Positions 8,733 through 18,030 of a stretch of DNA of 64,000 bases are shown here, piece after piece. Location of the stretch: positions 62,001-126,000 of the forward strand of contig NZ_BMVM01000019.1 in the NCBI RefSeq assembly GCF_014650715.1. The letters are read 5' to 3'. The first letter of the stretch is position 1, and the number at the start of each line of letters is the position of its first letter. The notes under the pieces were generated by a model. It worked only from the letters and a program-made list of their open reading frames with translations. It had not been told where the DNA came from and ran no database searches. Position numbers and translations under genes: made by a program. Source of the DNA: Streptomyces bluensis (GTDB lineage: Bacteria > Actinomycetota > Actinomycetes > Streptomycetales > Streptomycetaceae).

Positions 8733-9451
8733 CGCTCCTCCTCACCGCCCGCGTCCCGGAGCCCCGGCACCACCAGTTCGGTGCCGGGTACGAGCGCCAT
8801 CGGGTCGTCGATTCCGTTCGCCGCCGCGATGACCCGCCAGGCTGTCGCGTCGCCGTACTCCCGCCAGGCCAGCAGGGCCAGGCTGTCGCCCGCCACCACG
8901 GTGTGCGTACTGCGGGCGGTGCGCGCCCCGGACGTCGGGTTCTGGCCGGGCGGGTCGACGCTCGCCTCCTCGACCGACAGCGAGCACGTGGCCCGCAGCG
9001 GCTTGCCGTCCACGTCGAACAGGGTGTACGTCACCGACAGGCTGGAGACCACGCCGTCGAACGAGGTCGTCCGCGCGGTGCCCCACTCGAACCGCACCCA
9101 GGGGCTCGCCGGCTTCTTGCGGCCCAGGCTGGCCGGGGTCGGCACACACGCCTTCATCAGCTTTTCCACCGCCTGCTCCACGGAGTTGTCGTGGGTGGCG
9201 GTGGCGTCCAGGAACACCTCCAGGCTCAGCTCGCGCGGGCCACTGCCGACGAACTCGGGCAGCGCCGACTGCCCCGCCATCCGGGACGGGGAGCGCCGCC
9301 ACTCGGTGGTCTTGCGCAGCTCCAGGGTGGAGGGGTTGAACTGCAGGTCGAGCCGCGCGATCGTCCCGCCGGGCTTCGCGCCGACCGACGCGGGGGGCTC
9401 CTTCAGGGTCAGCTGGGCCCTGGCCCGGCTGGAGCGGAACGCTGGGGACAT
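8729..9451 (-). CDS. CIS tube/hub adaptor with C-terminal LysM (Afp7-like)
   Basis: The protein is 240 aa with a strong AAGGAGG Shine-Dalgarno. Residues 1-170 match the CIS tube/hub adaptor pattern (LDLQFNPSTLELRKTTEWRR, later SWVRFEWG-like and V-S-S-L-S-V-T-Y-T-L-F). Residues 183-229 form a LysM module (HTVVAGDSLALLAWREYGD, then P-G-T-E-L-V-V-P). In Afp/PVC systems this protein connects the inner tube to the spike. The LysM suggests contact with peptidoglycan or another glycan, but in these hubs it may be structural. Confidence 0.9.
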   Translation of the reverse strand: MSPAFRSSRARAQLTLKEPPASVGAKPGGTIARLDLQFNPSTLELRKTTEWRRSPSRMAGQSALPEFVGSGPRELSLEVFLDATATHDNSVEQAVEKLMKACVPTPASLGRKKPASPWVRFEWGTARTTSFDGVVSSLSVTYTLFDVDGKPLRATCSLSVEEASVDPPGQNPTSGARTARSTHTVVAGDSLALLAWREYGDATAWRVIAAANGIDDPMALVPGTELVVPGLRDAGGEEER

Positions 9452-9547
9452 ACCGGGACCTCCTTTCCGGGGCCTCTGGGGGGCTCAGGGGTCTTCTGGG
9501 GGCTTCTGGGGCGGATACGTGGCTCTGGAGCGGCGTATGAGGGCGGG

Positions 9548-9973
9548 TCAGGACGGGCGCAGGCCCTCGTGGGCGATCTCCAGGGTCTCCACCGCCGGCT
9601 CCGAGCTGGCGGGGTCGAACGACGGCCCCTGCCAGCGCACCGGGACGATCCCGAACACCTGCCAGCTGATGATCCGGCTCAGGTCCGGTTTCAGTGCCAC
9701 GATCTCGCCGTCCTTGGGCTCCACCCGCTTCAGCGTCTCGTCGAGCCAGCGGCCGATCTTCGCCGTGTCGGCGGTCACCGGACGGGTGAGCGTGATGTTC
9801 GACCAGGTCACGCGTCCGGGCAGCTGCCAGGTGAAGCCGTTGTTGCCGCCCTCGGCGTAGCTCTCCATCTCGACCTCGGCGCCCATGCCGGAGCAGGTGT
9901 GGAAGGCGCCCAGGTCGTTGCCGCCGATCGCGAGCCGGAAGAACACGCTCGTCGCGAAGATGCTGTCCGTCAT
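9548..9973 (-). CDS. Inner tube protein 2 (gp19-like)
   Basis: This 141-aa protein reads MTDSIFATSVFFRLAI and contains the gp19/tube family motifs: FHTCSGMGAEVEMESYAEGG near residues 26-45, V-T-W-S-N-I-T-L-T-R and the F-G-I-V-P-V-R-W-Q-G-P near the end. It should build or initiate the lumen-lining hexameric tube next to the hub, as Afp5 does beside Afp7. The start region lies in a direct repeat (ATGACGGAC occurs twice, 13 nt apart), so an upstream ATG is present but out of frame. It is separated from both neighbours by repeat-bearing spacers. Confidence 0.9.
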   Translation of the reverse strand: MTDSIFATSVFFRLAIGGNDLGAFHTCSGMGAEVEMESYAEGGNNGFTWQLPGRVTWSNITLTRPVTADTAKIGRWLDETLKRVEPKDGEIVALKPDLSRIISWQVFGIVPVRWQGPSFDPASSEPAVETLEIAHEGLRPS

Positions 9974-9981
9974 TCGTCCGT

Positions 9982-10051
9982 CATCCGTTCCGTGACCTCA
10001 TCCCGTTCCGTGACCTCATCCCGTACTGGGGCCTCATCCGTTCCGTGGCCT
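9982..10051. repeat. Four tandem copies of a 17-18 bp unit between CIS genes
   Basis: On the plus strand the unit is CATCCCGTTCCGTGACCT with small variations: copies start at 9982, 9999, 10017 and 10035. It fills the whole spacer between the stop of the 1009-aa gene and the start of tube 2. It could tune mRNA stability or translation between a large low-copy product and a high-copy tube protein; this is inference. Confidence 0.75.
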
Positions 10052-13000
10052 CAGCGGCGCCCGTCGTGGGGGCGGCCCGCACGTTCCCGGCCGCGCCGCA
10101 GTTCGGCGCGCAGCAGCCGGGCCACCGGGTCGAGCAGGCGGCGCGCCAGGTCGTCCAGGTCGAGACCGGGGTCCGGCGGCGGCTCGGCACTGCGGGCCGC
10201 CGCGGCCTTGTCGGAGGCGGACGACGTGGCGGACGCCGGCCGCGGGCGGCCGCGCTCCGGTACCGCCTTGGCGGGCACGCCGCCCGGCGCGGCACTCCTC
10301 CGCTGGACCACGGGGACGGCCGGTGCCGGTGCGGGCGCCGGCGTGGCCGACGGGCGGTCGGTGAGCGGCGGCGCCTGCGGGGCGGTCACCGGCAGGGGGC
10401 TCGTCGGTACGGCAGCGGACGGAGCGGGCGCCCCGGACCCGGGAGCCTGAGAGTGGGGCGGCGCGGGCCGGATGACCGGGACGCGCTGAACGGGCGCCGC
10501 GGAGCCGGTGGTTCGTACGCCCGGGGCCTCCCGTCCGTGACGGACGGCCGCGGTCCGCTGGATCCGCGGCGTCGCCGGGGCGACCGCGGACCGGGCCGGC
10601 GCCGGACGCGCGGGGTCACGGGCGGGTGGCACGGGGTTGCCCTGAGCGGCGGCCGCTGTGCCGGGCCAGCGCGCCGCCACCACGGGACGGCCGCCGGGGC
10701 GGGCGGCGGCGGGCCGTGCCGCCCCTTCCGGGGGCCGGGTGTTCAGGGAGAGCGGGCGCGCGGCGAGCAGAGAGAGGGTGCGGGGTGCCGCCGGGGCGGA
10801 GTGCGCCGCGGAGCGGCTCACGGTGAAAGGGTGCGGCTCGGCCGGGCCGAAGGGCCGGGCGCCCGGAACACCTGACGTGCCTTCGGCCACGGTCCGGGCG
10901 ACGACGACCGGTCCCGGGGCGGCGGGGCCCCGGTGCCGCTGCCCGCCGGAGCCGGGCCCGCCGCCGGGCGTCGTGCCGGGCCCTCGTGCGTCTCCCGCGG
11001 CGCCGGCCGTGCCCGCCTCACCCACGGCGGTCACCAACGGTGTGGCGGGGCCGTTTCCGTGGTGCGCGGGGCCGGGCTCCGAGGTGCTCCGGCCGGCGGA
11101 GTCGGCTGCGAGGCGGCGCTGCACGTCGCTCGCCCCCAGCAGCGGTGCGTCCGCCCCCTGTCCTCCCGTCGGGCGGGACGCGGTCCCGGTGGGCGTCCGT
11201 TCGCGATCCGTCGTGGGCCGCGCCGGAGCGTCCGCGGGGCCACGGTCCTGTCGTACCGGGGCACCTCGGCCGTCCGGGGCGGGCTCGGTGGGGGAGGTGC
11301 GGGCGCCCGACCGGGTGGCACGCGCCAGGTCGGCGCTCGGCGGCAGCGCGGGCAGCGGCGCGCCCAGGCCGCCGCGCACGCGTGTCCCGGTGGGGACGGA
11401 GGGCCGGTGCGGGGTGTCGGCCGGTGCGGCGCCGCTGTCCGGAGTGCCGTGGGCCGTTGCCCTCGCCCCGCCGTCGTGTGGGGCCGGGGTACCGGCCGTG
11501 CCTTCCGCGCGGCGCTGGACGACGGGAAGCGCCGGACCGGACGCGGCGCCGGCGCCGGACGCGGAAGGCGGGACGGCGGCACCCTCCGCCAACGCTGCTG
11601 CCGTGGAGGGCAGTTCACTCAGCGGGGCGCCGAGAGGCGCGCGGGTGGCCGCGCCTTGTGCGGGGGTGGCCGAGCGCGCCCTCGTCCCGGACGGTGCGGT
11701 CGTGGTGGAGGGGCGGCCGGACCCCTCGGTGTCGTTGCCGAAGGCGGGGGTGGTGGCGGGCCGCAGCGCGGGGACGCGGCGCACGGGTCCGGCCGGGCGC
11801 CGGGCGACGGTCAGGGAGGGCCCCGCCGGTCGGAGCCGGATCGCCGGGTGGGACGCGTCGGCGCCGGAGGCGCGGGGTGCCTGCGGCTGCCCGCCTCCCC
11901 GGGTGGGCCGTGGCCCGGTCGTCCCCGTCGCGGTGCGCCGGCCGTCCGGGCCGGAAGGCGTACGCGCCCCGGTACCGGCCGGAGACCCGGATACGCGCCC
12001 GGAGTCCGGCTTGGGCGGGCCGGACCGCGCCTGTGGGGCGGGGCCTTCGGGATCGGGCCGGGTCGCGGCTCGGTCGACGGCCCGGCCCGGGACCACCGAC
12101 ACACGCCGTACCAGCGGGATCTCCGGCACGACCGGACGGCGGCCGGTGTCGGCGGGAGTCACGACCGGGCCGATGCCGGGCTCCGCTGCCCGTTGGACGG
12201 AGGGAGGTGACGAGGAGGCCGACGCGGACAGCACGGCGGGGGAATCCGCGGACGTGATGCCACGGCTCCGCTGAGCGTCGCCCGAACGTCCCTCCCCCGC
12301 AGCGCTGTTGCCGCCGGGACTCGCCACCACGGGCTCCGGCCCGGAGCCCGCGTCCGCGGTTCCGGCCCGGCGGGAGCCGCTGAGGGAAGGCCGTGGGTCC
12401 GAGGGCACGGGACCGGACGAGACCCCGTCGGACAGCACCGAACCGGATGACGCGGTGCCGGACGACTCGGTGCCGGACCGCGCCCCCGGCCGCGTCCGGT
12501 GCGCGACCTGCGGCACCCCGGTGGATGACGGGCGGGCCGTGCCGCCCGAGGTTCCGCCCCTCGCGGTCCCGGCATCCGGCACACCGGCATCCGACGCACC
12601 GTCATGCGGCCCGGCCGGCCCCTCCGGCCGTAGCGCCCGGAGCAGCAGCGGCCCCCCGCCGGTGCGGGTGGCCTGCGGGGCGGCCGGGCGCGCGACGCCA
12701 CGCACCAGGCCGGTCGGGGCCGTGGGCAGCAGAGCGTGGCCGAGGCCGGCGTCGAACGACGGGTTCTGCCAGGCGGCGAGGCCCGCCCGGAAGGCGAGGC
12801 CGTCGCTGACGCCGAGCGGGGCACGGGAGACGGTGAGCTCCGGCGCCGTGGTGCGGCGCCAGCCGCCGTCCCAGTCCCCGGGCACGGAGGGTCCCGGGCC
12901 ACCGGTCCCGGCAGCGCCCGCACGGCCGGGCACGTCGGAGCCCGAACCACGGGCCACGCCCCGCTCCGAGTCCCCGCCGGACGGACCGCCCGCTGCGGCG

Positions 13001-13080
13001 CCGTGGCGCTCCGTACGCCGCGAAGGGGCCGCGGCGAACGCCCCGGCGGCCCGGCGGCGCAGCCTGTCCCGCCATGCCAT
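10051..13080 (-). CDS. Large Pro/Ala-rich CIS-locus protein with recurring VQR motifs (candidate tape measure or lumen cargo)
   Basis: The protein is 1009 aa and mostly low-complexity Pro/Ala/Gly/Arg/Thr. Structured-looking parts are residues 80-131 (LTVSRAPLG...AWQNPSFDAGLGH) and an amphipathic C-terminal helix at about 972-1000 (DLDDLARRLLDPVARLLRAE). Short motifs recur: V/I-Q-R at 295, 521, 653, 840, 864 and 925; [LF]TV[SA]R at 82, 423 and 752; and L-G-A-P-L-x-x-L-P near 483 and 572. It sits between DUF6760 and tube 2, where Afp/PVC loci have no giant gene; no other tape-measure candidate exists in the locus. Tape measures are usually helical, so this is atypical. It may instead be a disordered loaded protein. 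Not recognised beyond this. Confidence 0.7.
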   Translation of the reverse strand: MAWRDRLRRRAAGAFAAAPSRRTERHGAAAGGPSGGDSERGVARGSGSDVPGRAGAAGTGGPGPSVPGDWDGGWRRTTAPELTVSRAPLGVSDGLAFRAGLAAWQNPSFDAGLGHALLPTAPTGLVRGVARPAAPQATRTGGGPLLLRALRPEGPAGPHDGASDAGVPDAGTARGGTSGGTARPSSTGVPQVAHRTRPGARSGTESSGTASSGSVLSDGVSSGPVPSDPRPSLSGSRRAGTADAGSGPEPVVASPGGNSAAGEGRSGDAQRSRGITSADSPAVLSASASSSPPSVQRAAEPGIGPVVTPADTGRRPVVPEIPLVRRVSVVPGRAVDRAATRPDPEGPAPQARSGPPKPDSGRVSGSPAGTGARTPSGPDGRRTATGTTGPRPTRGGGQPQAPRASGADASHPAIRLRPAGPSLTVARRPAGPVRRVPALRPATTPAFGNDTEGSGRPSTTTAPSGTRARSATPAQGAATRAPLGAPLSELPSTAAALAEGAAVPPSASGAGAASGPALPVVQRRAEGTAGTPAPHDGGARATAHGTPDSGAAPADTPHRPSVPTGTRVRGGLGAPLPALPPSADLARATRSGARTSPTEPAPDGRGAPVRQDRGPADAPARPTTDRERTPTGTASRPTGGQGADAPLLGASDVQRRLAADSAGRSTSEPGPAHHGNGPATPLVTAVGEAGTAGAAGDARGPGTTPGGGPGSGGQRHRGPAAPGPVVVARTVAEGTSGVPGARPFGPAEPHPFTVSRSAAHSAPAAPRTLSLLAARPLSLNTRPPEGAARPAAARPGGRPVVAARWPGTAAAAQGNPVPPARDPARPAPARSAVAPATPRIQRTAAVRHGREAPGVRTTGSAAPVQRVPVIRPAPPHSQAPGSGAPAPSAAVPTSPLPVTAPQAPPLTDRPSATPAPAPAPAVPVVQRRSAAPGGVPAKAVPERGRPRPASATSSASDKAAAARSAEPPPDPGLDLDDLARRLLDPVARLLRAELRRGRERAGRPHDGRR

Positions 13081-13084
13081 GTGC

Positions 13085-13243
13085 TCAACCGCCTTCGTTC
13101 ACGCGGGTGTTGATGCGGGCGATCTCGGCCACCCACTGCCGGCGTTCGCCGTGGGTCAGGTCGAGGATCTCCTCGCGTGGCCAGTGGAAGTGATAGGCGA
13201 TGTACGCGATCTCCTCCCGGAGCCGGGGAAGGGCGTACGTCAC
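13085..13243 (-). CDS. DUF6760-like small CIS protein (52 aa)
   Basis: This 52-aa gene is easily missed because of its size. It starts at GTG 13243 and reads VTYALPRLREEIAYIAYHFH, followed by WPREEILDLTHGERRQWV. That matches the small DUF6760-type proteins of CIS loci (Afp6-sized). The GTG overlaps the preceding stop in GTGA, and its TGA is 4 nt before the next ATG, so it is tightly coupled to both neighbours. The WPxEEI-x-x-L-x-x-x-E-R-x-x-W pattern resembles tail assembly proteins that pair with a chaperone-like partner, here perhaps the 163-aa protein upstream. Its molecular role is unknown. Confidence 0.85.
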   Translation of the reverse strand: MTYALPRLREEIAYIAYHFHWPREEILDLTHGERRQWVAEIARINTRVNEGG

Positions 13244-13731
13244 GATTCCCCCAGGCGCCCACCCGAGAGGTCGACCTCGAAGCCGCCCTCGCAGTGCGGG
13301 CAGGTCACCGCCGCCCGGGTGTGGCCCTCGCTGTTGACACGGCGGTAGAAATCCTGGAGGAAGGCGACGTCGGTGGCGTACATCCGTTCCACGATCCCGG
13401 CGTGCACATCGGTGAGGGAGCCGATCCGGGTGATCACCTGGCTCAGCAGCACCACGCTCAGGTACGCCGGGTTCTCCTTGACCCGCAGGTCGATCTGGGG
13501 CCGCAGCTCGTCGCGGGCCGTGGCCAGGCGCATCGCGCCGTGGCGGTGCACCGTGCCCGCCTCGTCGACGTATCCGCGCGGCAGCTCGAACTCGAACTCG
13601 GTGCGCAGCCCCTGGTCCTCCCGTGGCGGCGGGGCGGCGGGGGGTGCCGCCGCCTGCTCGGTCTCCGGGGCGGGCGCCGTCACCTGGAGGATCTCGTCCA
13701 GGTTGCCCGCCGTCACCGTACGGCGCCTCAT
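13240..13731 (-). CDS. CIS-locus protein with C-terminal CPHC motif, probable tail assembly role
   Basis: The protein is 163 aa from ATG 13731, which overlaps the tube-1 stop (ATGA); the longer frame to 14181 is the antisense-shifted reading of the tube gene. Residues 1-40 are flexible (PAPETEQAAAPPAAPP). The middle reads TEFEFELPRGYVDEAGTVHRHG, then a helical region (LSVVLLSQVITRIGSL). The end carries AAVTCPHCEGGFEVDLSGG. Proteins of this type sit between tube and DUF6760 in actinobacterial CIS loci and resemble phage tail assembly proteins. A CPxC pair alone does not prove metal binding. The function is inferred from position. Confidence 0.75.
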   Translation of the reverse strand: MRRRTVTAGNLDEILQVTAPAPETEQAAAPPAAPPPREDQGLRTEFEFELPRGYVDEAGTVHRHGAMRLATARDELRPQIDLRVKENPAYLSVVLLSQVITRIGSLTDVHAGIVERMYATDVAFLQDFYRRVNSEGHTRAAVTCPHCEGGFEVDLSGGRLGES

Positions 13732-14168
13732 TCGACGACGATCTCCTCGAACACGATCGTGACGGACTCCGTCGCCGCGGACGACTCGCCCGCCTTCAGG
13801 GACGGGCCCTCCCACTTGGAGGCCCATCCCTGCATCAGCTGGATGCGGCGGACCGTGTTGCCCTCGGTGTCCTTGATCTCGATGGTGAGGTTCTGGCGCG
13901 CGGAGTTCACGGCGCCGTTGTTCAGGGTCTCCTTGATCCAGTTGGTGAACTCGCTGCTCTGGTCGAGTCCCCGGGTGATCGTGATCTCGCCTGCCTGGCG
14001 GCCGCCCGGCTGCTTGCGGATGATCTGCTTGCCCTCCGCGCTGACCTGCTTGACCTCGACGACGTCCTCCTCGACGGTCAGTCCGCTGATCTCCTGGATC
14101 GACTCGACCAGGTAGCCGCCGAGTTGCACGCCGAAGACATGGGTGGAAAGAGCATCGCCCGTTGCCAT
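13728..14168 (-). CDS. Inner tube protein 1 (gp19-like, Afp1-type)
   Basis: This 146-aa protein starts MATGDALSTHVFGVQLGGYL, with GGAAGGTGA upstream. It has the tube-family core (SIQEISGLTVEEDVVEVKQV), then G-E-I-T-I-T-R-G-L-D-Q-S-S-E-F-T-N-W-I, and a C-terminal strand TESVTIVFEEIVVE. It should polymerise into the rigid inner tube that the sheath drives through the target membrane. It follows the sheath gene by 71 nt, within a repeat-bearing spacer. It is distinct from the 141-aa tube 2, giving two tube paralogues. Confidence 0.92.
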   Translation of the reverse strand: MATGDALSTHVFGVQLGGYLVESIQEISGLTVEEDVVEVKQVSAEGKQIIRKQPGGRQAGEITITRGLDQSSEFTNWIKETLNNGAVNSARQNLTIEIKDTEGNTVRRIQLMQGWASKWEGPSLKAGESSAATESVTIVFEEIVVE

Positions 14169-14200
14169 GACTGTCTGTCACCTTCCGTTGCCGACCCGCG

Positions 14201-14239
14201 GGTCACTCGTCTCACCGATGAGGTCACTCGTCGATGAGG

Positions 14240-14253
<14 letters not shown>
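14201..14253. repeat. Tandem duplication of the sheath gene 3' end
   Basis: GGTCACTCGTCGATGA occurs at 14222 and 14238, with a diverged copy from 14201 containing an insertion. The 14238 copy contains the sheath stop and last codons (I-D-E-stop); the copies downstream repeat the same codons and stop in the sheath-to-tube spacer. This is a local slippage or duplication footprint. Confidence 0.8.
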
Positions 14254-15799
<1,546 letters not shown>

Positions 15800-15963
15800 G
15801 CTCGCTCCTTCGGGTCCTCGCGGGTCGGTCGGTTGTGTCCAGAGCGAGTCTGCGGAGCGGGTCAGGCCCGGCGAAAGGGACCGACGGGCCCTGCCGAGGG
15901 CAAGACCACTGCCTTTCCGGACGCCCCGGCACTGCCCCGGGCGCCCGTCGGCCCGCGCAGCCG

Positions 15964-17886
15964 CTACGGGTTGTTGACCTGGCGGATGATGTCGAACGCC
16001 ATCAGCGCCAGGGCGGCCCACTCGGTGTGCGGCACGTTCTTGCGCATGCGGCGCAGCTCCAGGATCGGCATGTTCCCCGGGTCGGTCTTCGCCCCGTAGG
16101 AGCCCATCGACTCGAACTCCGTGGCGAGTTGGTCGTTGTCCGTGCGACCCCAGTCGTGCGCTCGGTAGCCCGCGGCGGACATCAGGTCCTGTCCGGCGAC
16201 CATGCCGCCCAGCCAGATCCGGCGGGTCACATGCCGCAGGTCCACCGGGGCGGTGGTGCCGATGGTCCCGGCGAAGACCGGCGCGTCCGCGGTGGGCAGG
16301 CCCGCAGCCCGCAGCGCCAGGTCGACGAAGATGTCCGGGGAGGCGGCGAAGTTCGCCCGCTCGTCCTGCGGGAGCTGGCCGTACATCGCGGCGAAGTCGG
16401 TGCGGGCGAGCAGGGGCGCGATGCCCTTCAGATAGGCCTGGCCGCCGGAGCCGGCGCCTCCGACGAGATACGTCGCGACGAGGGTCAGCAGGCCGCGCAG
16501 TTCCTCGCTCGGCGCGGCCGGTGCCTGGTTCTGTACGGCGCTCGGGACGACGAAGCCGCCGCCCAGGAACGCGGTCACCCGCTGCTCGGCCGTGGCCTGG
16601 ACCTTCTTGATGTCCTGCTGCGACATCGGGTGCAGGGCCGGCGCGGCCCCGGCGGCCGGCGGCTGCGGGGTGGTCTCCTGGATCAGGTCCGGGATGCGGG
16701 AGAGGCCCACTCCGGCCGTCGTCTGCGGGTTGGCGGTGACCGCGCCCAATGCCTTCACCACGTACTGCGGAGGCGGGAAGCTCTTGAACGTCTTTCCGAT
16801 CGCTCCGCGCGGCTTGCCCGTCGCCAGTCCCGACGGGGCGGGCACCCGGGCCGTACCGCCGACGAGGGCGGCCAGTTCCTCGGCGTCGAAGGGCCTCTGG
16901 CCCTGTTGCAGCGCGGCCGCCACCGCGTCGATCAGTGCCATGGCCTGGACCAGCCGGGCCCGGCCCGCGTCGGTCTCCGGGAATGCCTCCGTGACGAACT
17001 CCAGGTCGGAGCCGCCGACGATGGCCTCGTCGGCCTCCATCGTGAAGAGGTTCGCGACGGTGACGAGGTTCTCCTTCTTCGTCAGCCCACGGCCCATGTA
17101 CTCCTGGGAGGGGGCCTGCGCGTCGCGCCCCTCCCAGGTGCCCCTGGTGGTGAACTGCTTGATGAACCTCTCGTTCCTGCGCTCCGACTGGCGCAGTCCG
17201 GGATCGGCCGCCAAGGTCTCCATGGGTGTCTCGAACTCGAAGCCCACCGCCCGCTGCACCACCCCGGCGGCCCGCTCGTGGCCGGGCCCGTCCGCGTGCG
17301 GGGCCGTCGCGCCCGGTACCGGGCCGGACAGGGCGCGCCGCGCGTTGGTCTCGGCCGCGCGCTCGAAGCGGTCGCCGGGATCGCTGACCCGCAGGCCGGC
17401 CCCGTTGTCCGTGCCCGAGACCGGGCCGGAGCGCTGCTGGATCACATGGGTCAGCTCATGGGCGAGCGTGTGCCGGTCACGGCCGCCCGGCCCGATGACG
17501 ACGTGCTCCCCGGACGTGTAGGCCCGCGCGCCGATCTCGGTGGCGGACCGCTGTGCCAGCGGCCCGTCGTGGACGCGCACCGAGGAGAAGTCCGCGCCCA
17601 GCCGGGCCTCCATCTCGGTGCGGGTCGGCGCGTCCAGCGGACGCCCGGCGGACCGGAGCACCTCGGGCACGGCAGAACGCCGCACAGGGGCGACGGTCCG
17701 CGCCGCCGGCTCGGCACCCGCCCCGCTCGCGCGGGCCAGCAACCGGGTCACCGCGGCATTGCCCACCGCGCGTTGCAGGGCGAGGAGCGACGCCGGGGGG
17801 CGCGGACCGGCCGGCGTCCGTGCCTGGCCGGGGGTGCGCCGCGCCGGGCGGCCGACGGACTCGGTGCGATGTGTGCGGGCATGCAT
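15964..17886 (-). CDS. DUF4157 (eCIS core domain) protein with a C-terminal candidate effector domain
   Basis: The protein is 640 aa; GGAGGG lies 8 nt before the ATG. Residues 37-50 read LQRAVGNAAVTRLL, a motif widespread in eCIS-associated proteins. Residues about 83-185 are DUF4157, with H139-T-L-A-H-E-L-T-H-V-I-Q-Q: an HELTH zinc-peptidase motif at 143-147. A VVQR (209-212) marks the junction. From 214 a separate domain begins VGFEFETPMETLA, later EADEAIVGGSDLEFVTEAFP, and near the middle TTAGVGLSRIPDLIQ. The pairing of G-F-E-F-E with L-E-F-V-T recalls amidoligase/COOH-NH2 ligase folds; this is a tentative reading. It lies between the ATPase and the sheath gene and is probably cargo, with DUF4157 serving loading or self-processing. 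Confidence 0.85.
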   Translation of the reverse strand: MHARTHRTESVGRPARRTPGQARTPAGPRPPASLLALQRAVGNAAVTRLLARASGAGAEPAARTVAPVRRSAVPEVLRSAGRPLDAPTRTEMEARLGADFSSVRVHDGPLAQRSATEIGARAYTSGEHVVIGPGGRDRHTLAHELTHVIQQRSGPVSGTDNGAGLRVSDPGDRFERAAETNARRALSGPVPGATAPHADGPGHERAAGVVQRAVGFEFETPMETLAADPGLRQSERRNERFIKQFTTRGTWEGRDAQAPSQEYMGRGLTKKENLVTVANLFTMEADEAIVGGSDLEFVTEAFPETDAGRARLVQAMALIDAVAAALQQGQRPFDAEELAALVGGTARVPAPSGLATGKPRGAIGKTFKSFPPPQYVVKALGAVTANPQTTAGVGLSRIPDLIQETTPQPPAAGAAPALHPMSQQDIKKVQATAEQRVTAFLGGGFVVPSAVQNQAPAAPSEELRGLLTLVATYLVGGAGSGGQAYLKGIAPLLARTDFAAMYGQLPQDERANFAASPDIFVDLALRAAGLPTADAPVFAGTIGTTAPVDLRHVTRRIWLGGMVAGQDLMSAAGYRAHDWGRTDNDQLATEFESMGSYGAKTDPGNMPILELRRMRKNVPHTEWAALALMAFDIIRQVNNP

Positions 17887-18030
17887 GACGTCGGCCCTCC
17901 GCGCTCAGGACAGGGTGCGCATCAGCTCATTCAAGGGACCCTCGCGTGTGCGGGACAACAGCAGCGGGGCACGCCTCGGGGCAGTGCCGTTGCCCTCGCG
18001 GGCGGCTTGCGCTGCCCGTCCGGTCGCCTC

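Noticed and set aside
6249..9860. 1203-aa open frame on the plus strand
   Set aside because: It runs antisense through gp25, PAAR, spike, LysM and tube genes, all of which are certain from family motifs.
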